64,000 bases of DNA from Strongylocentrotus purpuratus. Lineage: Eukaryota; Echinodermata; Echinoidea; Camarodonta; Strongylocentrotidae. Where the stretch lies: the NCBI RefSeq assembly GCF_000002235.5, contig NW_022145601.1, positions 5,330,322-5,394,321 of the forward strand, read 5' to 3'. This document shows positions 1 through 12,900 of this stretch, one piece after another. The notes below the pieces were generated by a model. That model made no database searches. It saw only the letters and a list, made by a program, of their open reading frames with translations, and was not told the origin of the DNA. The position numbers and the translations under genes are program-made. Position 1 is the stretch's first letter. Each line of letters opens with the position of its first letter.

Positions 1-96
1 CCTAGTTACACCAAAGAGACCGACACCACTCACACCAGAACAAAATGAAATTGCACCGAAGGGTCGTTTTGGCAGTGTGACTGAGGTATTAAAGAG
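1..96. repeat. Fragment of a GACCGACAC-rich TIR repeat
   Basis: Starts with TTACACCAAAGAGACCGACA and ends with a GGCAGTGTGACTGAGGTAT-like terminus, matching the termini seen at 7245-7388. Truncated by the window edge. Confidence 0.5.
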
Positions 97-3000
97 TTTG
101 AAACATGAGTGAGTGATGACGACATTATGTGGGCAGACGTTACAATTCCAGTGTTTGTTATCTCAGCGCACGCGTCGATCGTCCCATGATCACCCATTCA
201 TCATTTCCCGCGCTTTAATGGTTGCATCAAACCGTCTGCTTCAAAATCGACTTGATACAAATCTGTTTCAAAGCATTTTTCAAATATTCCCAACCTTTCC
301 CACATCAATTTTTTTTTGCTCTAGTGATTGGTTGAAGATCCTCTTTCTATTTCATTTATCATTTCCCGCCTTCAACAATATGGTTGCATCAAACTGTCTG
401 CTTCAAAATCGGCTCGATACAAAACAGTTTAAATACAATTCTCAATTATTCCCACACCCATTTGATGCTTTTAAAAGTTCTTCTTTCTTTCTCTATTCTA
501 TTTTATTGATACGCAAAGAAAGAGAGAACAATAGAAAGGGAGAGAGAGAGAGAGAGATGGGGTGGGGGGGGGGGGGGGGTAACAAAATCATTTACATGCT
601 ACATCTTTACTTGGTTGCTGAAATATTTGCCACGAATAGAGGGAAGACCATTCTTCCATTTCTTCCACGGGGTTTCTCATGATCTATTGTAAAGGCTTTA
701 GGGAGACATTTTATGCTATTTTGGAAGAGCCGCCTTGGGTGTTTCCAGCAACATCACTTCATCATTTAAATCCATGTCTACATTTTGGTCCCAAGCCCAT
801 TTGTCATCGAGCTAGAAAGGTATTTCTTTTTCATGAAGGAAACAGAAATAGGCCTAATACTTTATGTTATAATTCGATTATAAAATATCGTCAGGGTGGT
901 TTGATTAAAATTTACTTCAAAATACATTTCATAAAGAAGAAAATGGAGGTAAAGATGATAAAGAAGAAGAAGAAGAAGAAGAAGATAAAGAAGAAGAAAA
1001 CAAAATAAATGAAAGAAAAAACTTACGGTGATAGCTAGGTTATACATAATTCTGACGTAGGCCTAATTTATTCACGTATGTGATCGTCAAAGTACATACG
1101 TGATAGAGCAGGAGAAGGATGGTGAGGAGGAGGAGGAGGAGGAGGAGGTGGTGGAGGCGGAGGTGGTGAAAAAGGAGCAAAGAGGAAGAGGAAGCGGGGA
1201 TAAAGAGGATGATGAGAATGGAATTCGTAACTGTCGATATTTTTAGCTCTATATATTGAGACAATGAAGTTATACATGACTTGTATGAAATATGAAAATT
1301 GCACGAGACACTCTTCAGTTTTTAATACCATTGAGTCTGATACATCCATTCATACAGCAGCTTCTTAAGGTTATTCTAACTTATTTAGTTCGCGTGCAAG
1401 CATTGCGCATTGCCTGAATAACGCTTCGCTATCCGTGAAAGATTCGTTTGTTTTTGAGAGTCCAATGCGTGACGCCGTTAGGAGGTTAGAGACGACATGA
1501 AAATGTCACCTGGGTGGTGCGTCATTGAGTGTGTCTGCAGTGGTGCAAGCGAGATACTTCTTTAACAGAAGGGGACAATTGAATCAATTTAAAACAGTGA
1601 GCTAAATTCGACTCATGCACGAAATTGATCGCTTTTTAGCCGTTTTAATTGCCATGTTTATGTTTTCTATTGTTACAGGAACAATGTACGAAACGCCTGT
1701 GAATCTCCATTTAGGTTGTGAATCTTTACAGTGTAACTTCGAAACTATAACCATGCTAACGCCGATAATTTCTGATGAGGTTCTTCAAATGGCTTTCTTG
1801 AAATTTCTTTGGACTGTGCCCCCAGACTGACCTTCATAAGCACCCCTTCCCTCCTACCCCGTCCCAATCCCACCGCATATAATGTACATTTCAAGTTCAA
1901 ATGTTACAAATTCGTCAAAGAGAAAACGACTTTCTGTCTTTAGGGGGCACAATAACTAAGTTAGGCACAGAAAGTGGCGTATTTACCAAACATTTCTAAA
2001 TAACCGCCGAAAGTCGATCAATAACGGATACGGATTAATCATGAAGAAAGTTGGGGTACACATTGTCAGTAAAGTCAATCAGTGGTTATTTATGCACGCG
2101 CTATTTCCGATTCGTAAATCAGAAAGTTTGATTTATTCTAAATAGACGGGGTCGTTTGTGTGCCCTCGGAGTGAGCTGACTGCGATATGTCATTATGAAC
2201 GGAGGGAGTTAGAAAACAAAACGAGATGACAGCTTTTGAATCCATATAAAGTAGAAGACTGGGAAGGACGACGGGGAGGAGGAGGAGGAGGAGAGACGAA
2301 AAAGAAGAAGAAAAAGAAGAAGAGGTAGTAGTAGTATAGTAGTAGTAGTAGTAGTAGTAATAATAGTAGTAGTAGTAGTAATAGAAGACTAAAGAAGCTA
2401 GTTAACATGCCCCTCCATCGTTTAATCATGTTCATAGACACATGTTCAGTTAGAGTGGAAAACACTCCGTCCCTCGGATAGGACGTTAAATAGAGGCACA
2501 GTGTACAGGAGAGTCACCACGTACCTCTTCGTGTTAAGAACCTACTGCACTATTCGTATAAGAGTAGGGACAAACCCACGCGTATTAATTATAGTGGTCC
2601 ACCTATACCCAATAAGTTACACCTATAGGCCTAGTTATTCCAGAAGGAGAGACCCGAGGGTTATAAAAGTGATTCAGTTCACTTTACGTATCCCTGGCAT
2701 AGGTGACGCCAAATTCTTCATAATAAAAATGAAAATAAAACGAAAAATCGAAGACTCAGATAAAACCACTGGTTAGTATAACCATATTTTCAAAACAGCG
2801 AAGGAGATTATGATCAATTCTTATTGTTTATTTTGTACGACCATTTTTATCTTTCTTTATCTGTAGCGGTTTAAAAGAAGTATGCCCATACCCCGTCTAA
2901 CTCAACAGTTACGTACAACAACTTTAAATGCAGAAATAAGAAAAGAATTTAAAAGGGAGAAAATCAGGCGAAATATTTCGGCAACAAAAAAAAAAGAAGA

Positions 3001-3557
3001 AGAAGAAAGAAAAATGTTAATAAGTGAAATTCAGGACATGTATGAGTTATAGAGGAGGAAACTTAGGGTCGATGATGCCAAATGAAAAAAATGGGAGAGT
3101 GAAAAGATTTATAGAGAGTACGAAAATATAGATGAGAACACCTGCTTGGAAAGAGAATTATCTTTTAATCATAATTCTTTTTTTGCAAGTTTCAATTGAA
3201 ATTTGTAAACAGGGGCCTCGCAAGAACAATGTGAAGGGGAGGGTCACACTTCAAGACTAGTTTTGTGACAGCAAGGCAAATTTTTATATCAAACAAACAA
3301 AAAGGTTTCAAATTTGGCAGATTGCCGACTGGAATAAGTGCAATAGCAACAAGTTGTTTTTTTGTTCCCTCTAAATGAGGACATTTATGGATTTGCCACC
3401 CCCCCCCCCCCCCCTAACAAAGAAAGAAAAATAATATGGGGAAAACACTCAGACCAATCTAGCATATCACGGTCCGTTATACAATTTAAAAAATGAACAT
3501 AAAATTCGGGCGTTTTTTTTTTTCTTTTTCTTTCTAATATTGATATAAATTCCTTAC
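1..3557. other. Wnt4 intron 4 (3' part off window): repeats, no exon found
   Basis: Contains a TIR-repeat fragment at 1-96, (AG)n plus a 16-G run at 537-579, (AAG)n near 955-1001, (GGA)n near 1119-1168, mixed GGA/GAA/GTA triplets at 2274-2395, and a 16-C run at 3399-3414. Open stretches such as 113-682 and 1615-1830 show no recognisable family. I looked on the minus strand for the missing Wnt CKCHGxSGSC exon and did not find it. Confidence 0.7.
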
Positions 3558-3740
3558 TCTTCTTCCTGCTTCGTTGTTGTGCAAGTTCATTAGTCTCCGT
3601 TCCAGGGTGGCGCGGGTTTTTCTTTCCATGGCATCAACGAAAGTCTGTGAGAATTGGACGCCGTAGGCGACGTTGTCGGAGCAGCCCGCCCAAACAAACC
3701 CATCTGCACTATTGCCGCCGACCGTACGATCACATCCGCA
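3558..3740 (-). CDS. Wnt4: Wnt4 exon 4
   Basis: 183 nt, 61 codons; acceptor TTCACCAG, donor GTAAGG. It encodes [29 protein letters not shown] and [11 protein letters not shown], ending exactly where vertebrate Wnt4 has an exon boundary after AGRK. Too short in any single reading to show as a long ORF; recognised by homology and splice sites. Confidence 0.95.
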
Positions 3741-6700
3741 CTGGTGAAAGAAAACAAATGTTTATAGATATATTTAAAAAAACAAACATGATTAATACTT
3801 TTCTATTATTCTCATCGAGCCATAATTGTCATCGTCGTCGTCATCATCCTCATCGTGATCCTAAGCTCATTTCGTGATAACAGTCCTTAGTGTGAAAATT
3901 TTGAACACCTTTTCGAACCCCCCCCCCCCCCCCCCCCCCCCCCCGAGATTGTAACTTGCTAGATACATACACAACCACAAAGGCGGGGCGGTCCTAAGTA
4001 AATTCGCTAATATAATATTTATCGATGAACTTCAGAATCTTTACCTTCTCCAGTTCTCCACTGCTGCAACCTCTTGTCACCGCGTGGGCCACCCCCGCAG
4101 CCGAGATGGCGTTCACAAAGGCCGCCTCACGGGTACCTGCATGGTGGAGAATATATAGAAATAAAGATACAGCTATGAAGATAATTATCATCGGAGTTGC
4201 GAATCATAGACAGGGGGTACGAAAAAATCCCTACCCAGAAGCATGTGTTTCAACGGTTGGAGGACAATATTTTGCAACAAAGACGACTGATTTCGGTTTT
4301 CAAAGGGAAGAGGGTGCCACCATTATTGAAGACCATGTTATCTAATGGGGGTATCGGACAACATTTTGTCGACTGTAACAAGATTAAATTTGAACATGCA
4401 GATAGTTATTCCTGATTGAAAAGTAAAATTCCTTAAGATCGGCAAGAAGACCGAATCGGCAACATGTCGGGTGGCAGCTATGTTGCCCTTCATTAATGGG
4501 CGAATTCGATTTCGGAAGGAAATGCAATGACTCTAATCATTTCAACATTCGCGAGCTCAATCAGGAATAATTATACATCACTGAATCCTTTTTAAATTTC
4601 GTTCGAAATCAAGTCGTACTCAGGCCATAAGGTGTAAGGTGGCTTTTAACTATTGCGTGAAAAATAAAAATAAAAGCCCTTAGGCCACCTAGTCCAACCA
4701 AGAATTCGACCACCAAGAAGAAACGAGCAAGATAAGATCGCCCGACAATCGTCGTCTACTCGGGACGGTTGAAAGAAATGGCAAGGTTAAAGAAGGAATA
4801 CAAGTCAAATATGATAGAGAGGGTTAGTTTGGTCCTCGGGCTTTTATTTGAACGGCAATTTTCTGCCATCTTTGTCTCGACACGCGTCATATCATCTTGT
4901 CTTTCAACGCGATGAAATTTTAGCATACATTATGAGGGATATACAGCGGGGTAGTCTAGGGAAAGAGACTCGACCCTTCGAACTGAAGAGCAAAATAAAC
5001 TTGATTTAACACATGTAAAGATAAAATACATCTTTACGAAATACTCTGTATTTACCATCCAACATGCAAAAAAAGCAACACAAAAACAAAAATAAAACAA
5101 AACAAAATAAAACAAAACAAAGCAGGAAAAAAACAAGCGAAATATAAACAGAGCTGTTTAATTAAGTATTTTACCGCTAATCGTACTTGGGACTTATACA
5201 TTAATAAGACAATGATCAATTCAGTCATTGACATTCATAATAACGTATACATGTACATGTAGGCTTATAACGAAAGGGAAGCAAAAATACCATGAGATAG
5301 CAATTGTTTTAAATGTTTCCAGAAATCTTATTGTCATGTAAAACGATATTTCAAAATATCAAACGTGTATATTTGTTTCAATATAGCATACACATCACAT
5401 ACATATAATTCAATGTAGATTTGTTGATATCTGTATGTCATGATGCACGAGGCTGAAAATCAATCCATACATGTTTTCGTTCATGGGAGGAATACATAGT
5501 TTTGTGCATCTAAAAGCTTCTTTTCCTCCACAGATCTCAACTTAGACTCGAGAGCATTGCCATTTAGCTTAAAAGGTTTCTGCACCATTTAGACCGAGTA
5601 TAATTTCACCCATTTTCCACAGATAACCTTGGTTTGGGGAGCACTCTAAAATAGATAGCCTATATCGGGAAGAAGAGCGCATTAAATTGAGAAGAAAATT
5701 TAATTTCCTTTCCAATTATATTTCTGAAATTATTATTGTATCTCAACTTGACTACCATACAATACACTCTATTCGTTTTATTTTCGATTTCGAATCAATT
5801 CCAAAGAGTCATTTTGGTAATATCTCTCCTCCGTCGATCAGAATCGACATTGCTTGCTGTCAGCGAAGTAAAATATAATTGAAAAAAAAGAGAGGTATAA
5901 TGGAAATCCTCGATTTCAAGATATAAATACGTATTGGGGATTTGGTCAGGGTTACTGTCAAAGGGACTATGGATTAGCAGAGACCAATTATTGAAATCCT
6001 CGATTTCGCAGTTATATCTTTCTGTATCTTTCTTTATTTTAAATAACTACACGTGAAATAAATCATTTTGTTTTCTAGATTGTCATTTTTCTCTTTTCAT
6101 AACATATGAGGTCAATGCCCTTGTAAACAGATCAATTATTATATGGATGTTGATTATTTTATCGTTTCGGATTTATTTTTATGCTTTAAGGGGCGGGGAT
6201 GTGATATATTCGTTAGCTAGATTTCCATTTCCTCAATGATGATAATAAAACATCTGGGTTCATATAGCGCTTAAAACGGAATACCATCTCTATATAAGCG
6301 CGTTGCAGATATCTCATTACCCCGGTCATCGGATTCTTTACTTACATAGTGTGCACAATCTCCACTCCCTGTGGAGTATTCCTACCGTATGGTCACCATG
6401 AGAGCATATGGCAATTACTACCACAAGGGTTTTTGTCATCATCTACCAGGTCCCCATTTCTCTCATGGGTATGGAGTGGCTACTGTAGATAAACGCCCTG
6501 GCATATTTAGTGCCGTGTCGGCGCTCGAATGCACGACCTTGGCATTTCAGTCAAGTGCTCAAACCACTCGACCACATGACTTTCTAATACATATTACCCC
6601 TCTTTCATATTGCCCCTTTCGTTCAGCATCATGACAGACATTTATTATTATATCAAACGTGGCGTAGCAAAGTTTTAGTCTTGTGAGGGGTAGCATGGGT

Positions 6701-6890
6701 CTCACTTAGTTTGTTTTTTTGTTCATAGGTTTTTATTCTCTTCTCTCTTAAAGAAAATTGTTGACAACATTGCGATAGAGCGAAGCGATCAGGTGGGGAG
6801 GCGGTGGGAGAGATTCGTATCATCTCAGTTCAACCTTTTCCCTCTCCATTTCTTTCTATTTCTGTCTGCCCTCTCCCCCACCCCCCCCCT

Positions 6891-6945
<55 letters not shown>

Positions 6946-9900
6946 GTCTTTCGATAAATAACTTGGCTGTGGCGGGTCAGGGGGGGGGGGGGTCCATTAC
7001 TCGTGTCACGTACCCTCTTACTAGCTATTTTGTAGAAAATGCCCAGAAAGTATCGTTCCGTCATCGAGACAGTAAATTAGGAGCGTACGTGCTACATCGC
7101 TACACGACCGTATACACGCACTTCATGCCCCAATCACACCAACAAAAACGACACCAGACAGACAACCGACCGAACCAACAATTCAAAACATCAACTTACA
7201 TAGCCATGAAGAATTCGTCGGTTTGGAATCGGTGTGGGTCGTTTACACCTCAGTCACACTACCGAGACCGACACGAGACCGACACCAGACCGACACCAGA
7301 TCGACAAATACATTACAGTGGCAAAGATGACGTCGGTTTTGTCTGGAATATTATGTCTGGAGTCGGTTAGTCGGTGTGAATGAGGTATCAGATCAGAGGC
7401 AGACGACCAGTCAAACCAAAGGCAAAGCGATTGCAATCGATATCAAAAGAAGAAAAAATGGCGCGCATCAACTGTGTGACGTAAATATAGTGGCATCAGG
7501 GTCATATGGCGGTGTGATGAAATAGTATCAAATCTCAGTCGGTGATATCTATGAGAATTTGATCGAGGCTTAAAGTACACCTATTTGGAACTAAGTAATT
7601 GGGAAGGCTGCAAAGAAAATATAATGAAAATATTGTACCATATACCTTAGAAAATATTGAAGATTCACCAGTTTATGCGTTATTAGATATATGCCTACAT
7701 AATGGAATGAATGAATCAATAACATTTATTACATAATAACAAAACAAAGTGACTTGTAAGACCAACAACTGCCAAAGTGCCTATTATGTATACAATAATC
7801 ATTCAACTGAAAATTATTGATAATGCCAATGAAAAATGTTTCCAGAATTCAATTTCGCCGACGTGCGTGCAGAGTAGCAGCAATGATACAAATACAAAAA
7901 TAAATAGAAGAAAGAAAAAAGTGGATGAAATGAAATTCGCTGGAAATTTAACCATTTATCATCGAGCCCAGAATTGGTATGTAACATTTCTCCTCGGCAC
8001 ACATTGCTCGAGTTAACGTGTTGGCGTACGGGACCGCAGACCCGTAACAAATATCTGCTGTGCTGACAGACGATCGGGAATTCGCGCCATCAGAAAGTGA
8101 TCCCTTCGCTAATTTTTACTCGGATTTAGAGGTCCAATGTCCCTTTGAGCCTTTTTCGGCTAGGTTTCATACTCCTGGTCCTATGATACGTCATTTTTCT
8201 TACCTTCCATTTTTTTCGTCAGAAAAGAAATTACAACAATTTTGACATCATTTGGTTGATTTCGAGAAATAAATGTTTTGTTAAAGTTTTAAGAATACTG
8301 GCATATTGGTAATCCATTCACGCAAAGAAATGTGATTGGAATACAGGTATAGGTTTAGGTGGATGTTGGTTTAAGAAATAGGCCCTATGCTTTAAAAAAA
8401 ATTCCTCAAGGAAAATCTAAGTATGAAATTTCTAAACAAACGATCAAAGCGGAAAGGTAAAGCTAGCCTACAGTCACAGACTCTGATTTGACACTTTACT
8501 ACAATTCCTAAAGCCTTGAGCAGAGCCTAGCTCTGTCAGTCTCTGGCTGCGTCTGGAGCAGCTAAAGCACAGAGCCTGAAGTATGCCGTCAGCCTAGTCT
8601 CACTGTGCAGACACTGATTACGACAAGGGTGTGTGCTTGCAAACTAAAGCAGGTTGATTTAACAAGAATAAGAGAATAAGAACAATTACGAAAATCGATC
8701 AAGGATTTGAGAGAACGATTGTAGAGGTGATGAGGTTGATAATAATGAAGAAAATGAGGATGCATAGTAGGGATAGGCTGGATGATAGTGATTATAACAC
8801 GACGAAGGAAGGATAATTCACACACTTAAAATATATACCCAATAATAAATATGGAAGTAATTCGGGGACGTAGGTACCTTTAAACATATCGTCATTTGAA
8901 AACGAAAACTACATCCTTGATGGATGGATGTTTCCATGATGTTTCCAAGTTTCCACTGAAGAGGATGGAAAGGGGAAGGAGAAGAAGGAGTTTACAACAA
9001 ATAAAAACAAACAAACAAGAGAATGAACGAACGAAAGAAGAAAGGAAGGAAGAATAAGAAGATAACGATGATAATGATGACGACTACGACGATAAAAGCC
9101 ATGCTAGCTATGATGATGGTGATGATGATGATGATGCTGAGATAATGAAAAGAGTAATGATGATGATGGTAACGAGATGTGTGACATTTCGCTTCAAATC
9201 TACTCAAATGTGACTGTTTGGGAAGTGAATTGGGGACGTAGCTACCTTAAAATGTCATAATTTGAAAACGATATACGGCTAAGATGAATGGATGTGAGAA
9301 TGATTCCATGAAGAGGCAATGATCCCTGTAACAACATTACCAAAACAAAAATGTTTCGGACTCGCTTCGACGGAGAGCGATCCCTCACCAGATGGCGATG
9401 ACAGAACTGAACTTGAGAACTCTCAGCGCTGAAAGAGAAAACAAATTTGAGAAATGTAGAGAGCAGACAAATTCGGCTCTCTCAAAATACCATCCGGAAA
9501 TGATTCGGAAATCGAAGTGAATCTCACATCTCATCCGAGTCGACTCGTTTTACTCCTCTTTTAAGGGAAATTGATCTTCTGGGTTTAAGATGTTTAACCT
9601 TAAGAGAATGTACTTGGCCTTATGGTCGTGATGGGTATGTTGTTGCGACGTTCATCTTGATGATATGGTATATTATGAGGAGTATCAGAGCGGAGAGGGA
9701 GAGGGAGAGGGGAGGAAGAAGGGGGGGGCGGAAACATTCGTTCATGATCTTCCGATCAGAAACATGGTGTCCATTTCAAAGTTGGATTGTGGGGGTGGTG
9801 ATGGTCTATGTTGACGTTGGAGATGATGATTGATGTTAATTTTGATACAGAACTGAGCAAAATAATGATGGATACTTTATATATTTTCTTACATGAAGAA

Positions 9901-12900
9901 GGATATAAAATGCTTACTAACTACATGTACTCCTTTCGATTGAATGAATATCCCCAAATAGCAAAACCTATAGCTTTTGAAACAGTAGTGTTAAAATAGT
10001 CTGAAAACTAGCTCCCGTGAATTATGTAAAATTATTTTTGTCCACGGTAGAACTTAAAAATAACTATTACTAATTTAAAAAAGAAATTAATTAGTAAGGG
10101 TTGGAGAATTTACCTTCGATTATATCAAGACAGTCAGACCTCGCTAATAGAAAGGCTAGCTGCATCTTCAACATTAATTTGCGCGTTTTTTCCAACATGG
10201 GTAGAATAAGAATTATGCATCCATTTCCTCGCTTTGAAATTTATTCAAATCAACGACAGTATCCAAATATGACATTGTGTGGACGTATTGGTAAAATTCC
10301 TTTCAACATTATTCACATAATCTTACGCGTATTGTAATTTGTAGTACCCTTCAGACAATATGTCAACTCCTCTCATCATTTTCAGGCTTTCACAAAAATC
10401 TGGTCTTAAAGGTAATACAAAGTTTCGGGAAATTTTGAGAATTGGGTGGAAAGTGAATCTTTACAATTTTATATATTTGGATGCCCCTGTTGATGTATTA
10501 TAAGCACTAAAAAAATTAGCCCCCAAAACACTTCTGTTTTCGAGAAAAATTTAATATAAAAATTTACCGGTGCTCCCGGTAAATTTTCATAAATTTCAGA
10601 TAGCGCCTATGGCCGTTCAATAGTAGCTGCGACCATGAAAATCTCAGAATATGTAGTTGTGATATACAATTTCCAAACGAGAATAGCTAATCGGTCGATT
10701 TTAGTCAAGAAACATCGTTTCATAGCTAAATTAATATCTTGACCTTGAGAGGGAGCTATACAACATAAAGAGTTTATTATTTATTATTTCATAACTTTAG
10801 ACTCGATTTCAACCGCGACAACGATCAATGGATATCGTAGGAACGCATATGCTTCCAATATGTTCATTTGAACCAAATTCATGACCCCATACCAAAACTT
10901 TGTAATACCTTTAATGTAGATCTCTTATCGCATTTGAAACAACCATTTTAAAAACAATATCTGTCTGTTAGTAATGGATTCGAATCTTCCTACCATAATG
11001 TTACAAATATGAGGTTGAAATAATAATAATTGGGCTAACGTCCAAGAAAAAACTCGTCGCGGTTTTTCGGACAGGTTCCTTTGGCCCGGGATTATGATTT
11101 GGCGTCGGTCATTTTGCATCTGTCACTGGACACATGCACCCCTTCCGCCCCTCCCCCCCCCCCCCTCCAAAAAAAAAAACATAAAGGAAAAAAAACAGGT
11201 GGCCTCTGCTTCGTTGGAGGCAATAAATCTCCTTTACTTAGGGATAATGATGAAATATGGAGGGACAATTACGAAATGAGTTATGACTGCTTTGCGGAGT
11301 GATATTGAGGGGATTCTGTGAAAGGGAGGGTATCTGTTTCCGAGTGAAACGATGAAATATGAAATGGGAAACAAATACCGACAGCTCTAGAAAGCTGTTA
11401 CTTCTCGAGGCCTTCTCTGAGAAAGAAAAAAGCCTTGTGGAATGGTGGAAAAGGGAACAAGAAAGAATAGGAGAAATTAGATAAAGGGTAAGGAAGCAGG
11501 GGGATACAAAAAAAAAGATGAATGGATCCCATCCTACGCCCTCCCCCCTAATCGGAGGCCCTGTTAATTCGCATATCATTCACCGAGAAGGAGCCCCAAG
11601 TAGGAGTCTCTATGCGAGTGCTACCTCAATGGCTGGACTAAAGCTATGCCACTGTGTCTTTAGAACTGCGAGTTCATTGCCAAACAAAGCATCTTGTGCT
11701 ACATAACCAATTACTGGTAGGTACTTTGATAACCCGTCCCTGAGATAGGCATTTGACCCTAGTCACATCATCTCAGTTGAATTAATCAATTAATAAATCA
11801 ACCGCAATTACAGTAACACTGATTTCTGTACTCTCTTTTTTCTTCCCCTAAATGCCTAATTTCTGTTCCTTATATTGTGCTTTTCACCAACCATTTAATG
11901 TAAATGGCGCATCTTCATCAAACTTTAAAACTTCTATCCACGTAATTCCTTATTTCTTATTTGGTGTAGGTTTTCATTATTTCGAAAGATTCAGAGCCAC
12001 CACAACGATAATCGAACATTTCATTCATGGAGCTTCAACTGACATGACACGAAGTGGATCAGATAAGAGGGTTATTGATAGTTGCCATGGGAACGGATAT
12101 CACATTGTATGTAGGATGTGATCTGTCTTCATTACATCCACCTGTCACGATACAGGGTGGGTCGTATGACTGACTCGGTAGGCAGGCGGGATGGATGACC
12201 GAGCGGTTAGTGCATGGCTATATATTACTCCGACTCATCAAGGATGAAGTTTTTTATGGAACAGTACAACGTCACAATTTCTGCAAAAATGTTATATCAT
12301 GGACTTATTATACAGTGTATGCACGTTTCAAGTGATGTGATGTGATGTGATGGTTATTTTACCTGACTGCTAAGAAAGCATAAGAAATACATACGTTGTG
12401 ACAGCTAGCCTACATACTTGCTATCATTTCTTCACAGCAAAGAGACGAAGGAAAAACAATCGCAAAAAGACGACCTACAAATCAAATCTAGAGCAATTTC
12501 AAAACCCTACTGCATAGCATATACATGTAGAAATCAAGCACGGATTATGTCATTGGCCGACGCTTTTGTACTGTTCACATATTTCAAGATGTGACGGACA
12601 GACATGACAGAGCTATTGGAATCTAATTCAAGTCAATTTAAGTTAATTTCTTGAAAATCTTACGATCGTATTCAGATCAGATCGGTGCAAAGTCGTAACA
12701 TCTCAAAGGTGTGATCAATTTTAGCAAGGGAAAGTAATATTCACTAAGAATAAGGAACAACTACAATGCTACAGATCTCACGATAACTAACAAACCTTGC
12801 GCTGGCAATGTGAGTGTATTCTACATGCAGTGCCAGCAGAATTGGATAGTGGAGCCATACAGGAAAACAATAAAGGGTTTTATCATGTCATCATCGTTAA

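Noticed and set aside
1615-1830. 71-codon plus-strand ORF with hydrophobic start
   Set aside because: No family, no conserved context, and it lies antisense in the last visible Wnt4 intron.
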